Assembly (NCBI GenBank): GCA_039889035.1
Contig: JBDQQY010000003.1
Span: forward strand, 186,001-250,000
Direction of reading: 5' to 3'
DNA length: 64,000 nt
DNA from: Plantactinospora sp039889035
GTDB taxonomy: Bacteria; Actinomycetota; Actinomycetes; Mycobacteriales; Micromonosporaceae
Every line of letters begins with the position of its first letter. The first letter of the stretch is position 1. Position numbers and translations under genes: made by a program. The notes below the pieces were generated by a model that was not told the DNA's origin, ran no database searches, and saw only the letters and a list, made by a program, of their open reading frames with translations. Shown here piece after piece: positions 32,405-41,833 of this stretch.

Positions 32405-35092
32405 TCAGTGGTCGGCGCTGTTCCAGTCCGTGCCGACGCCGACGGAGACCTCGAGTGGCACGGCCAGCGGATAGGCGCCGCCCATCTCGCGCCGGACCAG
32501 CGCCTCGAGGTCGGCCCGCTCGCCGGGCGCCACCTCGAAGACGAGTTCGTCGTGCACCTGGAGCAGCATCCGGGAGCCCAGGTCGGCGTCGCGCAGCGCG
32601 GTGTCGACGTGCAGCATCGCCACCTTGATGATGTCGGCGGCCGAGCCCTGGATCGGGGCGTTCAGGGCCATCCGCTCGGCCATCTCCCGGCGCTGCCGGT
32701 TGTCGCTGACCAGGTCGGGCAGGTAGCGCCGACGGCCGAGGATGGTCTCGGTGTAGCCGTCCTTGACCGCCTTCTTCACCACGGTCTGGAGGTAGTCCCG
32801 GACTCCGCCGAAGCGGCTGAAGTATTCCTCCATCAGGGCACGGGCCTCGTCGGCGGCGATCCCGAGCTGCTGGCCGAGGCCGAACGCGCTCAGCCCGTAC
32901 GCCAGGCCGTAGTTCATCGCCTTGATCTTGCGCCGCTGGTCCGGGGTGACCTCGGCCACCGACACCCCGAAGACCGAGGACGCGGTCGCGGCGTGGAAGT
33001 CGGCGCCGGAGTTGAACGCCTCGATCAGCGCGGCGTCGCCGGAGAGGTGCGCCATGATCCGCATCTCGATCTGGCTGTAGTCGGCGGTGAGCAGGCAGTC
33101 GTAGCCCGGCCCCACCACGAAGGCCCGGCGGATCCGCCGGCCCTCCTCGGTGCGGATCGGGATGTTCTGCAGGTTGGGGTCGGTGGAGGAGAGCCGGCCG
33201 GTCGCCGCCACGGTCTGGTGGAACGTGGTGTGGATCCGGCCGTCGTCGGAGACCGACTTGAGCAGGCCGTCCACCGTGGACTTGAGCCGGGCCACGTCGC
33301 GGTGCCGGAGCAGGTGCTCCAGCAGCGGATGCGGCTGCTGCGCGTAGAGCCACTGCAGGGCGTCGGCGTCGGTGGTGTAGCCGGTCTTGATCTTCTTGGT
33401 CTTGGGCAGGCCGAGCTCGGTGAAGAGGATCTCCTGCAACTGCTTGGGCGAGCCGAGGTTGAACTCCCGCCCGATCACCCCGTACGCCGCCTGGGCCACC
33501 GCCTTCACCTCACCGGCGAAGTGCGCCTCCAGCTCCGACAGGTAGTCGGTGTCGGCGGCGATGCCAATCCGCTCCATCGCGGCGAGCACCTCGATCAGGG
33601 GCTGCTCCACCTCGCCGAGGAGTCGGGCGGACTGCTCGCCGTCCCGGGACAGCTCGGCGCCGATGGCATCGGCCAGGTCCAGGGTGGCCCGGGCCCGGAG
33701 CATCAGGTTCTGCTCGACCTCGCCGTCGTTGCCGAGGCCGTCGAAGGCGAGCTGGCCGGTCTCCGGCGCGTCGACCTTCAACTCCCGGTGCAGGTAGCGC
33801 AGCGCCAGGTCGGTGAGGTCGTAGGAGCGCTGGTCGGGACGGGCCAGGTAGGCGGCGAGCGCGGTGTCCCGGGCCACCCCGCGCAGCGCCCAGCCGTGCG
33901 CGGCGAAGGCCAGCAGCGCCGGCTTGCTGTCGTGCAGCACCTTGGGCCGTTCCGGGTCGGCCAGCCAGCCGGCCACCGCCGCCTCGTCGGCCTCGGTCAG
34001 CCCGGCCGGATCGAACCAGCCTCCCACCCCGGTCGCGGTGGCCAGCGCGACGCCGGTCAGCGCGCCGGTGCCCCGGCCGAACGAGCCGGCGACGGCGATC
34101 CCGACCGGAGTGCCGGGCCGCACGTGCTCGGCGAGCCAGCCGGCCACCTCACCGGTCGGCAGGACCTTGCCGGCCAGGTCGAAGCCGGCCTCGGCCTCCG
34201 GCTCCACCGCGTCGAGGTACTGGTAGAGCCGGTCCCGCAGGATCCGGAACTCCAGGGTGTCGAAGACCTGGTGCACCGCCTCCCGGTCCCAGCCAAGCCA
34301 GCGGGTCTCCTCGGCGCGCAGCGGCAACTCCAGGTCGGAGACCAGGCAGTTGAGCTCGTAGTTCCGGATCACGTCGGCGAGCCGTTCGCGCAGGTTGTCG
34401 CCGGCCTTGCCCTTGATCTCGTCGGCCCGGGCGACCACACCCTCGACGCCGCCGTACTGCAGGATCCACTTCGCGGCCGTCTTCGGGCCCACTCCCGGCA
34501 CGCCGGGGAGGTTGTCGCTGGTCTCGCCGACCAGCGCCGCCAGGTCGCGGTATTGCTCCGGGCCGACGCCGTAGCGCTCGGTGACCGCAGCCCGGTCGAT
34601 CCGGGCCAGGTCGGAGACGCCCTTGCGGGGGTAGAGCACGGTTATCCGGTCGTCGACGAGCTGGAAGGCGTCCCGGTCACCGGTGCAGATCAGCACCTCC
34701 ATGCCGGCGTCCCGGCCCTGGCAGGCGAGGGTGGCGAGCACGTCGTCGGCCTCGTAGCCCGGCTTCTCCACCGTCGGCACCCGGAGCGCGGCCAGCACCT
34801 CCTTGACCAGGCTGACCTGGCCGGCGAACTCGCCCGGCGTCTCCGAGCGGCCGGCCTTGTATTCCGCGTAGCGGTCGGTGCGGAAGGAATGCCGGGAGAC
34901 GTCGAAGGCCACCACGATGTGCGTGGGGCGCTCGTCGCGGAGCACGTTGATCAGCATCGAGGTGAAGCCGTAGACCGCGTTGGTCGGCTGCCCGGTCGTG
35001 GTGGAGAAGTTTTCCACCGGCAGGGCGAAGAACGCCCGGTATGCGAGCGAATGACCGTCGAGCAGCAGCAGGCGCGGCGTGGAGGCTGTCAC
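32405..35092 (-). CDS. polA: DNA polymerase I
   Basis: An 895-residue replication/repair polymerase. The N-terminal 5'-3' exonuclease (residues 1-300) keeps LLLDGHSLAYRAFF, GYEADDVLATLA, GDRDAFQLV and the helix-hairpin-helix PGVPGVGPKTA. The middle 3'-5' exonuclease-like domain lacks the DxE metal pair, so proofreading is expected to be absent, as in other actinobacteria. The polymerase domain has motif A LLTADYSQIEMRI, motif B RRKIKAMNYGLAYG and motif C LLQVHDELVFE. The start is the GTG at 35090-35092 (VTASTPRLLLLDG); upstream open frame is not conserved. Confidence 0.95.
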   Translation of the reverse strand: MTASTPRLLLLDGHSLAYRAFFALPVENFSTTTGQPTNAVYGFTSMLINVLRDERPTHIVVAFDVSRHSFRTDRYAEYKAGRSETPGEFAGQVSLVKEVLAALRVPTVEKPGYEADDVLATLACQGRDAGMEVLICTGDRDAFQLVDDRITVLYPRKGVSDLARIDRAAVTERYGVGPEQYRDLAALVGETSDNLPGVPGVGPKTAAKWILQYGGVEGVVARADEIKGKAGDNLRERLADVIRNYELNCLVSDLELPLRAEETRWLGWDREAVHQVFDTLEFRILRDRLYQYLDAVEPEAEAGFDLAGKVLPTGEVAGWLAEHVRPGTPVGIAVAGSFGRGTGALTGVALATATGVGGWFDPAGLTEADEAAVAGWLADPERPKVLHDSKPALLAFAAHGWALRGVARDTALAAYLARPDQRSYDLTDLALRYLHRELKVDAPETGQLAFDGLGNDGEVEQNLMLRARATLDLADAIGAELSRDGEQSARLLGEVEQPLIEVLAAMERIGIAADTDYLSELEAHFAGEVKAVAQAAYGVIGREFNLGSPKQLQEILFTELGLPKTKKIKTGYTTDADALQWLYAQQPHPLLEHLLRHRDVARLKSTVDGLLKSVSDDGRIHTTFHQTVAATGRLSSTDPNLQNIPIRTEEGRRIRRAFVVGPGYDCLLTADYSQIEMRIMAHLSGDAALIEAFNSGADFHAATASSVFGVSVAEVTPDQRRKIKAMNYGLAYGLSAFGLGQQLGIAADEARALMEEYFSRFGGVRDYLQTVVKKAVKDGYTETILGRRRYLPDLVSDNRQRREMAERMALNAPIQGSAADIIKVAMLHVDTALRDADLGSRMLLQVHDELVFEVAPGERADLEALVRREMGGAYPLAVPLEVSVGVGTDWNSADH

Positions 35093-35242
35093 GATAGGCG
35101 ACTCTAGTCCGCACCCCCGACAGCGCACCCACCGCCGGGCCGCCCGGCGGACTCGGTGGCACGCCCGGTCCGGCGGTGCCGACCGGCGACGGCCCGGTGG
35201 GGCGGCGGCCCGACCTGGAACGCGCCGCGGGCGCAGACGCGG

Positions 35243-35274
35243 AAGCCCCGGTCCGGACCACCGGACCGGGGCTT
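35243..35274 (-). terminator. Terminator of the liv operon
   Basis: Perfect 14-bp stem, AAGCCCCGGTCCGG (35243-35256) with CCGGACCGGGGCTT (35261-35274) and the loop ACCA. It lies 14 nt past the livF stop. No T-run follows on the minus strand. Confidence 0.8.
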
Positions 35275-35287
35275 GCCGGGTACGGGA

Positions 35288-35998
35288 TCAGGCGACCCCG
35301 AGATAGGCCTCCTTGACCGCCGGGTCGTGCAGCAGCTCCTGGCCGGTGCCCTCCTTGACGATCCGGCCGGTCTCCAGCACGTAACCCCGGTGCGCCCGGG
35401 AGAGCGCCTGCTGGGCGTTCTGCTCCACCAGCAGCACCGTGGTGCCCTGCTGGTTGATCTCCGTCACGATGTCGAAGATCTGCTTGATCACCAGCGGGGC
35501 CAGCCCCATCGAGGGCTCGTCCAGCAGCAGCAGCTTCGGCCTGCTCATCAGGGCCCGGCCCACCGCCAGCATCTGCTGCTCGCCACCGGAGAGCGTGCCG
35601 CCGGCCTGCTTGCGCCGCTCGGCCAGTCGGGGGAACAGCCCGAACACCCGCTCCAGGTCGGCGGCGATCCCGGCGGAATCCCGCCGGGTGTACGCCCCCA
35701 TGTCCAGGTTCTCCAGGACCGTCATGCCGGGGAAGATCTGCCGGCCCTCCGGGGACTGGCAGAGCCCCCGGCCCACCCGCAGGTCGGCCCGGAGCCGGGT
35801 GATGTCCTCACCGGCGAACCGGATCGCACCGCCGGCCAGCCCCCGGATGCCGGAGATGGCCCGCATCGTGGTGGTCTTGCCGGCACCGTTGGCGCCGATC
35901 AGGGCCACGATCTCGCCCTCGTCGACGTGCAGGCTGATCCCGTGCAGGGCTTCGATCCGCCCGTACGCCACCGTGACGTTGTCGAGTTCAAGCAGCAT
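35288..35998 (-). CDS. livF: Branched-chain amino acid ABC transporter, ATP-binding protein LivF
   Basis: A 236-residue ABC ATPase. Walker A GANGAGKTT, signature TLSGGEQQMLAVGRAL and Walker B LLLLDEPSMGL are intact, and the LivF-type VDEGEIVALIG, RICQSPEGRQIFPGMTV-like Q-loop block and C-terminal KEAYLGVA are present. It pairs with LivG as the nucleotide-binding dimer under the LivH/LivM membrane channel. Its ATG overlaps the livG stop by 11 bases. Last gene of the operon. Confidence 0.92.
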   Translation of the reverse strand: MLLELDNVTVAYGRIEALHGISLHVDEGEIVALIGANGAGKTTTMRAISGIRGLAGGAIRFAGEDITRLRADLRVGRGLCQSPEGRQIFPGMTVLENLDMGAYTRRDSAGIAADLERVFGLFPRLAERRKQAGGTLSGGEQQMLAVGRALMSRPKLLLLDEPSMGLAPLVIKQIFDIVTEINQQGTTVLLVEQNAQQALSRAHRGYVLETGRIVKEGTGQELLHDPAVKEAYLGVA

Positions 35999-36929
35999 CG
36001 ACGGACTCCCCCAGGTACGCGGCGATCACCCGCGGGTCTCGGCTGACCTCTTCGGGCGTACCCTCGGCGATCTTGGTGCCGAACTCCAGCACCACCACCC
36101 GGTCGGTGACGCCCATGACCAGGCGCATGTCGTGCTCGATCAGCAGCACGGTGTGGCCCCGGTCGCGGATCTGCCGGATGAGCGTGAGCAGTTGCTCCTT
36201 CTCCGCCGGGTTGAACCCGGCGGCCGGCTCGTCCAGGCAGAGCAGCTTCGGCTCGGTGGCCAGCGCCCGGGCGATCTCCAGCCGGCGCTGGTCGCCGTAG
36301 GAGAGGTTGCGGGCCACCTCGTTCGCCCGGCCCTCGATGCCGACGAAGCGGAGCAGTTCGAGCGACTTCTTCTCCGCCGCCCGCTCCTCCAGGATGTGCC
36401 GGGAGAGCCCGAAGGCCTGGGCACAGCTCCGGCGTACCTGCTGCCACGTCCGCAGCAGACCTGCCGCGGCGGTGACCTGCGGCAACTCCTCCGGCTTGGG
36501 CTTGACCCGGTAGAGCCGGAAGAGCGCCCCGATCACGCTGGTCTTGTGTCGGGAGTCCGTCCCGACCATGACGTTCTCCAGCGCGGTCATCTCGGGGAAG
36601 AGCCGGATGTTCTGGAACGTACGCGAGATGCCCAGCCGACTGATTTCCGGCGGCTTCCGGCCACTGACCCGGGCGCCGGCGAAGCGCACCTGGCCCGACG
36701 TCGGCTTGAACACCCCGGTCATCACGTTGAAGCAGGTGGTCTTGCCCGCACCGTTCGGACCGATCAGCCCGAGGATCTCGCCCTCGTGGATCTGGAAGCT
36801 GACCTCGTTCAGCGCGACCACGCCGCCGAAGCGGAGCACGACCTGGTCGATCTCGAGCAGCAACCGGCGTGGCCCGGGCTGGCTGGGGATCACCGGCTCC
36901 CGGTCCTGGGTTGAGGTCGTCTCAGACAC
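35988..36929 (-). CDS. livG: Branched-chain amino acid ABC transporter, ATP-binding protein LivG
   Basis: A 313-residue ABC ATPase, longer than the usual 255-290. Walker A is GPNGAGKTT, the signature LSYGDQRRLEIARAL and Walker B LLCLDEPAAGFNP are intact. An extra segment of about 35 residues (from VIGALFRLYRVKPKPEEL to AQAFGLSRHILEERAAEKK) lies before the signature. The GTG start (36927-36929) overlaps livM by eight bases; upstream codons in frame are not conserved. C-terminal VSRDPRVIAAYLG is typical of the family. Confidence 0.92.
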   Translation of the reverse strand: MSETTSTQDREPVIPSQPGPRRLLLEIDQVVLRFGGVVALNEVSFQIHEGEILGLIGPNGAGKTTCFNVMTGVFKPTSGQVRFAGARVSGRKPPEISRLGISRTFQNIRLFPEMTALENVMVGTDSRHKTSVIGALFRLYRVKPKPEELPQVTAAAGLLRTWQQVRRSCAQAFGLSRHILEERAAEKKSLELLRFVGIEGRANEVARNLSYGDQRRLEIARALATEPKLLCLDEPAAGFNPAEKEQLLTLIRQIRDRGHTVLLIEHDMRLVMGVTDRVVVLEFGTKIAEGTPEEVSRDPRVIAAYLGESVDAA

Positions 36930-38070
36930 TGACCTTCGCCTCCTTCGCCCGGTCCTGCAGTTCACGGGCGCGCCGCCGGCTCGGGATCAGACCCTGCGGC
37001 CGCAGGACCATCACCACCACCATCGCGAAGCCGAACGCCACCCACCGGTAGTCGCTGACGAACCGGAACCGCTCCGGCAGGTACGCCAGCAGCACCGCGC
37101 CGAACGCGACCCCGACCATGTTGCCCGAACCACCGACCACCACCATCGCGACGAAGAGGATCGAGAGGGTGGCGTTGAACTGGCTCGGGTCGATGAAGGC
37201 GTTCCGGCTGGCGAAGAGGAACCCGGAGAGGCCGCCGAGCGCCGCGCCGATCGCGAAGGCCCAGAGCTTGAACTTGAAGCCGTTCACGCCCATCACCGCC
37301 GCCGCGTCCTCGTCCTCCCGGATAGCCAGCCAGGAGCGGCCGACCCGGCTGTTCTCCAGCCGCCGGACGGCGAAGACCATCAGCAGCACGACCGTCAGCG
37401 CCAGCCAGTACCAGGGCTTGAGATCCTGGAGACCGAAGATCTGGTTGTCCGCGGACGGCGCCCCCTCCGGCCCGGGGATCGCGGAGATCCCGGCGGCGCC
37501 GTTGGTGACCCCGGTGAGGTTACGGGCGACGATCCGGATGATCTCGCCGAAGCCGAGCGTGACGATGGCCAGGTAGTCACCGCGCAGCCGCAGCGTCGGC
37601 CAGCCCAGGATCACCCCGGAGGTGAGGCTGAGCGCGATCGCCAGCGGGATGCAGATCGCCCACGCCACCGCCCAGGTGGGTTCGAGGTCGAAGGTCCGCT
37701 GCATCCACTTGACCACCGGTGAGTTCGTCGAACCGAACAGCGCCACGCTGTAGGCGCCGATCGCGAAGAACCCGATGTAGCCCAGGTCGAGCAGGCCGGC
37801 GAGCCCCACCACCACGTTCAGGCCGATCGCGACCAGGACGTAGATGGCGCAGGTGAAGAGCACGCCCGCCCAGCTGTTGCCACCGTCGATCGAGTCGGTA
37901 CGCAGCCAGGTCAGGCCGGGGATGCCCAGCAGGGGAAGGTAGTAGAGGAAGGCGATGAACGCGGCCACCCCGACGAGCCGCTGCCAGGGCGGCAGCGCGG
38001 TCCAGCGGTCGGCGATCCCGGAGATCGTGGCACGGCGGCGGGCCTCGGTGGCCCGGAGCTTGTCCATCAT
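36922..38070 (-). CDS. livM: Branched-chain amino acid ABC transporter permease LivM
   Basis: A 382-residue permease with about nine membrane segments. The LivM core is seen in ALGLNVVVGLAGLLDLGYIG-type sequence (AIGLNVVVGLAG), LRLRGDYLAIVTLGFGEIIR and FAASRNAFIDPSQF, with the conserved EAA-like loop RVGRSWLAIREDEDAAAVMG. A longer N-terminal cytosolic part (residues 1-40) precedes the first helix. Its ATG overlaps the livH stop by four bases. Confidence 0.92.
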   Translation of the reverse strand: MMDKLRATEARRRATISGIADRWTALPPWQRLVGVAAFIAFLYYLPLLGIPGLTWLRTDSIDGGNSWAGVLFTCAIYVLVAIGLNVVVGLAGLLDLGYIGFFAIGAYSVALFGSTNSPVVKWMQRTFDLEPTWAVAWAICIPLAIALSLTSGVILGWPTLRLRGDYLAIVTLGFGEIIRIVARNLTGVTNGAAGISAIPGPEGAPSADNQIFGLQDLKPWYWLALTVVLLMVFAVRRLENSRVGRSWLAIREDEDAAAVMGVNGFKFKLWAFAIGAALGGLSGFLFASRNAFIDPSQFNATLSILFVAMVVVGGSGNMVGVAFGAVLLAYLPERFRFVSDYRWVAFGFAMVVVMVLRPQGLIPSRRRARELQDRAKEAKVSV

Positions 38071-39050
38071 GCGCGGGCCCTCCCCAGCGACTCGCCGAGC
38101 AGACCGGTCGGCCGGAACATCAGCACGACGATGAGCACCACGAACGCCACCACGTCCTCCCAGGCCGAGGTGTAGAGCGTGGCGGCGTAGACCTCGACCA
38201 GGCCGAGGAAGAGGCCGCCGAGCAGTGCGCCCCGCAGGTTGCCGATCCCGCCGAGCACCGCGGCGGTGAACGCCTTGAGGCCGAGGACGAAGCCGAGACT
38301 GCTCTGGGTGAAGCCGAAGCGGACGCTCCAGAGCAGCGCCGCGGCGCCGGCCATCACCCCGCCCAGCACGAAGATGAGCATGATGACCCGGTCCTGGTTG
38401 ACCCCCATCAGGGCGGCCGTCTCAGGGTTCTGGGCCACCGCCCGCACGCCGCGGCCGTACCGGGTCCGGTTGATGAACCAGTCCAGCATCGCCATCATCA
38501 GCAACGCGGAGAAGAAGACGATCGCCTGCACGTTGGTGATCGCGGTGTCACCGATGGTGATCAGTGGCTTCTGCTCGATCAGCGTCGGCATGCCGACGAT
38601 CTGGCGCTCCCGACCGAACAGCGTGGGGAAGACACCGCCGACGAGGCGCGGCAGCAGCAGGCCGAGGATCTCCACCAGCACCAGCGAGAGCCCGATCGCG
38701 GTGATCAGGAAGACCAGTGGCGGCGCGTTGCGCTTGCGCAGCGGTCTGTACGCGATGCGTTCGAGTGCCAGCGCGGTGCCGCCGGAGGCGACCGCGGCGG
38801 CGACCAGGCCGATGAGCAGGAAGAGGATCGCCTGCCCGGCACCGGGGTTGTCCTGCAACCCGAACGCGGTCCACGCGCCGAGGACCGCGAAGGTACCCAC
38901 CACGAAGACCTCGGAGTGGGCGAAGTTGATCAGCCGGAGTACGCCGTAGACCAGGGTGTAACCGAGGGCGATCAACGCGTAGATCGCGCCCTTGGAGAGA
39001 CCGTCGACGGTGTGCTGGCCGAAGTGGCCGAATAGTTCGTCGAAGTTCAC
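38067..39050 (-). CDS. livH: Branched-chain amino acid ABC transporter permease LivH
   Basis: A 327-residue permease. LivH features are GLSKGAIYALIALGYTLVYG, VLRLINFAHSEVFVVG, the EAA loop RTRYGRGVRAVAQNPETAAL and FTAAVLGGIGNLRGALLGG. The start is the GTG at 39048-39050 because AAGGAG sits six bases upstream; the ATG five codons earlier would be inside that ribosome site. It follows livJ after a 64-bp gap containing a strong hairpin. Confidence 0.92.
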   Translation of the reverse strand: MNFDELFGHFGQHTVDGLSKGAIYALIALGYTLVYGVLRLINFAHSEVFVVGTFAVLGAWTAFGLQDNPGAGQAILFLLIGLVAAAVASGGTALALERIAYRPLRKRNAPPLVFLITAIGLSLVLVEILGLLLPRLVGGVFPTLFGRERQIVGMPTLIEQKPLITIGDTAITNVQAIVFFSALLMMAMLDWFINRTRYGRGVRAVAQNPETAALMGVNQDRVIMLIFVLGGVMAGAAALLWSVRFGFTQSSLGFVLGLKAFTAAVLGGIGNLRGALLGGLFLGLVEVYAATLYTSAWEDVVAFVVLIVVLMFRPTGLLGESLGRARA

Positions 39051-39070
39051 AAAAGCTCCTTGCATCGAGC

Positions 39071-39097
39071 GCGGCCGGGGGGTTCTCCCCCGGCCGC
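39071..39097 (-). promoter_or_regulatory. Intercistronic hairpin between livJ and livH
   Basis: GCGGCCGGGGG (39071-39081) and CCCCCGGCCGC (39087-39097) form a perfect 11-bp GC stem with a five-base loop, between the livJ stop and the livH ribosome site. In binding-protein-dependent transporter operons such stems usually protect or attenuate so that more binding protein than permease is made. Confidence 0.65.
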
Positions 39098-39114
39098 CCT
39101 CAAAAAGAACCCGG

Positions 39115-40260
39115 TCAGCTGATCTTGAGTTCCTGCAGCGCGGTGATCTGCTTGTTCTTCACCTCGTACGCCCAGATCACGACCTTGGTCGGGTCCACGT
39201 CGCCCTTGCTGTCGAACTTGATGTACTTCGACACACCCTGCTTGTCGTAGGCCTTGACGAAGTCCAGGATGTCCTTCCGGGTCTGCTTGCCCGCGTCGAA
39301 CGCGTCCAGGAAGACCTTGGCACCGTCGTAGCCCTCCGCGCCGTACGAACCCGGCGCGATGTTGTACTCCTTCTGGTAGTCCGCCGAGAAGGTGCCGCCG
39401 GCCTTGTCGGCGGGCAGGCACGGGCAGGTGATGACGGCGCCCTCGGCACCGCCGGCCGCGCCCTCGGGGAACGCCGGGTCGTAGAGACCGTCCGGACCGA
39501 TGAACTTCGCGTTCACACCCGCGGCGCGCATCTGGCGGACCAGCGGCGCGGCCTCACGGGTGTAGCCGCCGTAGAACAGGTAGTCCGCACCGGCACTCCT
39601 GATCTTCGAAACGGTGGCGTCGAACTGCGACTGCCGCTCCTGGATCTTGTCGGTGGCCACCACCAGCGGGCCGAGCGCCTTGCCGAGCTCGGCGGTGATG
39701 CCCGCGCCGTACGCGCTGCCGTCGTCGACGACGAAGACCTTCTGCGCGTTCTGGCTCTTGAGGTAGGTCGCCACCGCGGCGGCCTGGGTGCCGTCGTGAC
39801 CGACCACCCGGAAGAACGAGGTGTTGCCCTTCTGGGTCAGGTCGATCCGGGTGGCCGACGGGCTCACCATCGCCAGGCCGGCGGCCTGGTAGACCGGCAT
39901 CGTCGCGTCGCTCTCACCGGAGAAGTGCCCGCCGATCACGCCGAGGAACGACGCGTCGCCCGCGATCTGGCTCGCGAACGGCGTGGCAACGGCCGGGTCG
40001 CCCTGGGTGTCGAACTCCTGGAGGGTGACCTGGCAGTCCGGCTTCGCCGCGTTGTGCTGCTTCACGGCGAGCTTGGCGCCGTTCAGCGACGGGATGACCA
40101 GACCCGCGTTGTCACCGGTGAACGCACCGAAGATCGCGATCTTGCCGCCACAGGCCTCAGCCTCGGTGCTGCCGCCGCCCGAGTCCTGGCAGCCGGCCGC
40201 GGCCACCATAACCGCCGCCAGGGCGGTGGTGCTCAGCGCCCGTACATACTTACGCCTCAC
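39115..40260 (-). CDS. livJ: Branched-chain amino acid ABC transporter, substrate-binding lipoprotein
   Basis: A 381-residue extracytoplasmic solute receptor. The N-terminus RRKYVRALSTTALAAVMVAA ends in lipobox AAGC, so it is a membrane-anchored lipoprotein. The Peripla_BP_6 fold is visible in KIAIFGAFTGDNAGLV, NGAKLAVKQHNAA, VIGGHFSGESDATMPV, VSPSATRIDLTQ and a C-terminal GAKVFLDAFDAG. The GTG start follows AAGGAGCC. Ligand is inferred as branched-chain or other hydrophobic amino acids from the family; amides or urea are possible with this class. Confidence 0.9.
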   Translation of the reverse strand: MRRKYVRALSTTALAAVMVAAAGCQDSGGGSTEAEACGGKIAIFGAFTGDNAGLVIPSLNGAKLAVKQHNAAKPDCQVTLQEFDTQGDPAVATPFASQIAGDASFLGVIGGHFSGESDATMPVYQAAGLAMVSPSATRIDLTQKGNTSFFRVVGHDGTQAAAVATYLKSQNAQKVFVVDDGSAYGAGITAELGKALGPLVVATDKIQERQSQFDATVSKIRSAGADYLFYGGYTREAAPLVRQMRAAGVNAKFIGPDGLYDPAFPEGAAGGAEGAVITCPCLPADKAGGTFSADYQKEYNIAPGSYGAEGYDGAKVFLDAFDAGKQTRKDILDFVKAYDKQGVSKYIKFDSKGDVDPTKVVIWAYEVKNKQITALQELKIS

Positions 40261-40560
40261 GGCTCCTTGACCTCCTCAAGATGCAGGCGACGACGGCCTG
40301 GTGGCGGGTAGTGCCGGGATCGGCCCACCCACCGCCGGACAATTAACGTCCACCTGCGTTACGGCTCGTGATGGCGGAGCGTACCGAGGCTTATTCGGTC
40401 AAGGAAAGGCCTGGGGGCCGGGCTTGCCAAACCGTTACGAACACGTGCACGCCCATGACCACACCCGTAACAACCGAGTCCGGCTACGCCCCTTATCCGA
40501 CCTGCTGTCCGATCCTCGCCCGCACCCGTCACGAGTGCCCGCCCGACGCCCCGTTTCGGG
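40261..40560. promoter_or_regulatory. liv operon upstream region
   Basis: 300 bp without a gene, lying between livJ and the stop of the upstream lipoprotein gene on the same strand. It contains three GTTAC/GTAAC elements on the plus strand (40358, 40434, 40467) and a small palindrome GGAC-AATTAAC-GTCC (40337-40351). GTnAC half-sites recall actinobacterial GlnR boxes, but their partner halves are not convincing. No certain -35/-10 pair is seen. Confidence 0.3.
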
Positions 40561-41736
40561 TCACGTTCCGGGGGTCAGCCTGGTGGTCCAGAGCGCTGCC
40601 TCCCGGCCGTCGTCCACGGCCAGCAGTACCTGGTCGGCGACGGCGAACACGCTGACGTCCCGGTTCGCGCCGGCCGGCATCGGCACCGGCCCGGTCACCG
40701 GCCGCCAGGCGCGGCCCTCGTCCGTGCCGGACCATAGCGAGTACGACGTCCCGTCGGAGACGGCGGCGAGCAGCCCGTCCCCGGTCACCGAGAGCGCGCC
40801 CACCGCCGGAGCCCCGGCGGAGCCGTGCGTGCCGAACGCGCCGGCCGACTCCCAGCCCTGCGGGCCGCGCCGCCAGACACCGAACTCCTTGCCCCGCAGC
40901 CCCACCGCCACCGGTGTCCCCACCAGCACCACGACCCGCTGCAGTTCCTCGTACGCCTCGGTCGCCGGCACCGGATCCCGCTGCCAGGTCCGGCCGTCCG
41001 GAGAGGTCCAGCCGAGCGGATCCCGGTCGATCCGGCCGCCGGGCGGCAGGATGCCGCCGACCATCAGCCAACCCTGCGCGGTCGCCACCGCGTCAAAGCC
41101 CCAGGTCGTGCCCCGTCCGTCGGTGGCCAGCTCCGGCACGCCCTCCATGATCTCGAACTCGCCCGCGTCGGCGGAGACCCAGGAGGCCACCCCGCTGGAC
41201 CGGTTACCGGCGATCAGGTAGCCCCTCGGACCCGCGACCAGCCGGGCGACGTTGACCGCGGTCGGACCGCCGTACAGCTCGAACCGGGCCTCGACCTCCA
41301 CCAGGGAACCGTCGGGGAGCTGCCGCCAACTGCTCGCCCGGGGATTGCCGTGCGCGCCGCCCGGCTTGTCGCCGAGGATCGCGACCCGGCCGTCGCGGCA
41401 GGCCGCCGAGTAGAGCACGCTGCGCCGCCCGTAGTAGCCCTTCGGCTCCAGCGTCATCGCCGCCCAGGTCACCCCGTCGGTGCTGGTCCAGGCCGCCGGC
41501 CGGGTCTCTCCGGCGGCGCCGCCGACCCCGCCGACCGCGTACCACCGGCCGGCGCAGCCGGTGACGTCCCGCACCATCGGTCGGCCGGGGGTCCCGGCCG
41601 GTGCGGGCAGGGTCAGCCGCTGCCACTGCGGCCGGACCGGCTCGGGTGGCGGCTCCGGCGCGGGCTCCGCACAGCCGGCGCCGAGCAGCACGGCCGAGAG
41701 GAGCATGGCGCCGATGCCACGCCGTCCGGGGAACAT
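40561..41736 (-). CDS. Lipoprotein, beta-propeller-like, unknown function
   Basis: A 391-residue exported lipoprotein: MFPGRRGIGAMLLSAVLLGA then lipobox GAGC (C22). The mature part has repeated blade-like units with Trp-rich strands, such as RPAAWTSTDGVTWAAM, GVASWVSADAG, PLGWTSPDGRTWQRD and SYSLWSGTDEGRAWRPV, reminiscent of BNR/sialidase-type Asp-box repeats (S/T-x-D-G-x-T-W). So it is probably a wall-associated beta-propeller; no catalytic residues are recognised. Monocistronic, between the liv operon and the ANTAR regulator. Confidence 0.7.
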   Translation of the reverse strand: MFPGRRGIGAMLLSAVLLGAGCAEPAPEPPPEPVRPQWQRLTLPAPAGTPGRPMVRDVTGCAGRWYAVGGVGGAAGETRPAAWTSTDGVTWAAMTLEPKGYYGRRSVLYSAACRDGRVAILGDKPGGAHGNPRASSWRQLPDGSLVEVEARFELYGGPTAVNVARLVAGPRGYLIAGNRSSGVASWVSADAGEFEIMEGVPELATDGRGTTWGFDAVATAQGWLMVGGILPPGGRIDRDPLGWTSPDGRTWQRDPVPATEAYEELQRVVVLVGTPVAVGLRGKEFGVWRRGPQGWESAGAFGTHGSAGAPAVGALSVTGDGLLAAVSDGTSYSLWSGTDEGRAWRPVTGPVPMPAGANRDVSVFAVADQVLLAVDDGREAALWTTRLTPGT

Positions 41737-41833
41737 CGCCCGAGTGTAAGCCCGGAGTACGACGCCGAGTGCCCCTCGATCGACTCCGGGAGCCCTCTCG
41801 ACCGGCTCCCGAACGACCCCTCGACCGGAGGAC

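Noticed and set aside
33900..34250. Active proofreading exonuclease in PolA
   Set aside because: The DxE metal-binding pair is absent, as usual in actinobacterial PolA; it is not a novelty.
32408..35107. Long open frame antisense to polA (about 900 codons), and similar long antisense frames elsewhere, for example over rpsA-coaE and typA
   Set aside because: In very GC-rich DNA the antisense frame of a gene is often open. These frames have low-complexity translations, no domains and no ribosome sites.
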